NCBI RefSeq assembly: GCF_008635795.1
Contig: NZ_VWRQ01000023.1
Coordinates: 1 to 64,000 of the forward strand
Origin: Paenibacillus tepidiphilus
Lineage (GTDB): Bacteria > Bacillota > Bacilli > Paenibacillales > Paenibacillaceae
Reading direction: 5' to 3'
DNA: 64,000 nucleotides
Positions 63,169 to 64,000 of this stretch are shown one piece after another. Below the pieces are notes generated by a model. The model did no database searches. It was not told the origin of the DNA and was given only the letters and a program-made list of their open reading frames with translations. The stretch's first letter is position 1. Every line of letters begins with the position of its first letter. Both the position numbers and the translations under genes were made by a program.

Positions 63169-64000
63169 GTGGAAAAATCATGGATGGAGCTTTCAAAAGC
63201 ATTCGACGAACAATATGATCATCAGGCACTGGACGGAACGATACAGCTACATAAGGAATTTCTCGCCCGTTTTCCGAAGGAGTCCTTTGCGGACCTTTCC
63301 GTGGAGGAATATGCGCTGGGGAAAACTGCAACCGGTTCGCTCAGCTGGTGGTTGGAATACAACACGATCCCCCTTGGCAGCATCAAGGGTGGGGTTGCGG
63401 CCAAACACATCATTTTTTACAGCAAAAAGTATTCCTCCTGGAAGTATCCGGCCGGTTTCAGTAGTCTCCAGGAGGCATGGCTAAAGCTGCGCTCGGATAT
63501 TGTGGAGCTGATGGATTGGAGTAATGACGAAGGCTTTGAGCTGAGTACCGATAACCTCCTCCACCGCGCCAATATGGTACGGGGCAAATTGCTTTTTCTG
63601 TACCATCCGGATGATTATCTGCCCATTTACCAGTTGGATAGCCTCCATACCGCCCTTGCCGAATTTGGTTATACTTCCGCCGAGTGGGTGGGGAAAGATA
63701 ATGTCGCCTGCAGCAGAATGCTAAACCAGGCCGTGAGGGCACAGGAGCCTTTTCGAAACTGGCATCCCGTCAAGATTAAAGATTTTCTTTATGACACCGT
63801 ACTGCGGGCGGAGAAATTTTATAAGATCTCCCCTGGAAAAGACGCGGCATTATGGACGGATTGCAGGGATGGCGGATATATCTCCATCGGCTGGGATGAT
63901 ATAGGCGATCTTAACGAGTATGCAGATTTTGAAGAATTCAAGAGTGCCTTTCAAACTCACTATTATCAAGATTCACCAAGTAAAGTTACTGAAAAGGCGA
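63169..64000 (+). CDS. N-terminal part of an McrB/EVE-like protein (partial)
   Basis: 277 codons from GTG 63169 with no stop before the edge. The first ~200 residues have segments such as WMELSKAFDEQYDHQALDGT and YHPDDYLPIYQLDSLHTALA. The last part (FYKISPGKDAALWTDCRDGG, then YISIGWDDIGDLNEYADFEE) resembles the modified-base-binding EVE-like N-terminal domain of McrB-type GTPases and AAA-linked restriction proteins. If that is right the AAA+ domain and a nuclease partner should lie to the right. AAGGCGG precedes the start. Other EVE/SRA-like proteins are possible. Confidence 0.5.
   Translation, partial: MEKSWMELSKAFDEQYDHQALDGTIQLHKEFLARFPKESFADLSVEEYALGKTATGSLSWWLEYNTIPLGSIKGGVAAKHIIFYSKKYSSWKYPAGFSSLQEAWLKLRSDIVELMDWSNDEGFELSTDNLLHRANMVRGKLLFLYHPDDYLPIYQLDSLHTALAEFGYTSAEWVGKDNVACSRMLNQAVRAQEPFRNWHPVKIKDFLYDTVLRAEKFYKISPGKDAALWTDCRDGGYISIGWDDIGDLNEYADFEEFKSAFQTHYYQDSPSKVTEKA

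Overview
The window looks like the chromosome of a Paenibacillus-type Firmicute. The evidence is a Bacillus-style purine operon (purE-K-B-C-S-Q-L-F-M-N-H-D) controlled by PurR-box-like sites and a guanine riboswitch, strong Shine-Dalgarno sites, frequent TTG and GTG starts, and scattered orthologues of the B. subtilis yer cluster (DUF3048/YerB, YerC, DgkB/YerQ, RlmCD/YefA). GC content is moderately high in the core and falls in the last 12 kb. No tool was run: domain calls come from recognising motifs and overall protein architecture, and all coordinates were read by eye.

Layout: 1-0.3 kb holds the 3' end of a 23S rRNA gene and a 5S rRNA gene. 0.6-0.75 kb is a cluster of DnaA-box-like 9-mers ahead of an acyl-ACP thioesterase. 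1.7-9.5 kb holds an ECF sigma/anti-sigma pair, an AraC/GyrI-type regulator, a TrmO-like methyltransferase, DNA topoisomerase III, an MFS transporter, DUF1294 and a universal stress protein. 9.6-26 kb is the purine operon. 26-37.5 kb carries a SEC-C/TPR protein, a chemotaxis receptor, threonine dehydratase, cell-envelope proteins of unknown role, a hydrolase, an extradiol dioxygenase and a YerB-like lipoprotein. 37.7-39.4 kb is a PitR-Pit phosphate uptake pair. 39.7-45.3 kb is a glutamine-type ABC transporter followed by a GlnK-GlnL-like two-component system. 45.5-51.8 kb has CorA, YerC, a sirohydrochlorin-type chelatase, diacylglycerol kinase and RlmCD.

From about 51.8 kb the sequence becomes accessory. 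It includes an AT-rich hydrolase, the frameshifted remnant of a gene resembling a conjugation membrane protein, a duplicated promoter/RBS module, a broken mazEF toxin-antitoxin pair, a DUF3885 pseudogene stopped by a 15-bp triplication, a secreted chitin-binding/crystallin/lytic-transglycosylase-like protein, and at the right edge the start of an McrB/EVE-like protein that could belong to a restriction system lying outside the window.

The most unusual feature is that the purine operon is interrupted by repeats. An array of nine 89-bp GC-rich hairpin units lies between purF and purM, degenerate repeats fill the purN-purH gap, a 437-bp spacer separates purC from purS, and an in-frame 96-bp repeat has extended the N-terminus of PurK by about 100 residues. 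A similar low-complexity insertion splits RlmCD. The genes on either side stay intact, so the operon seems to tolerate the insertions, or possibly uses them for RNA processing or differential expression.
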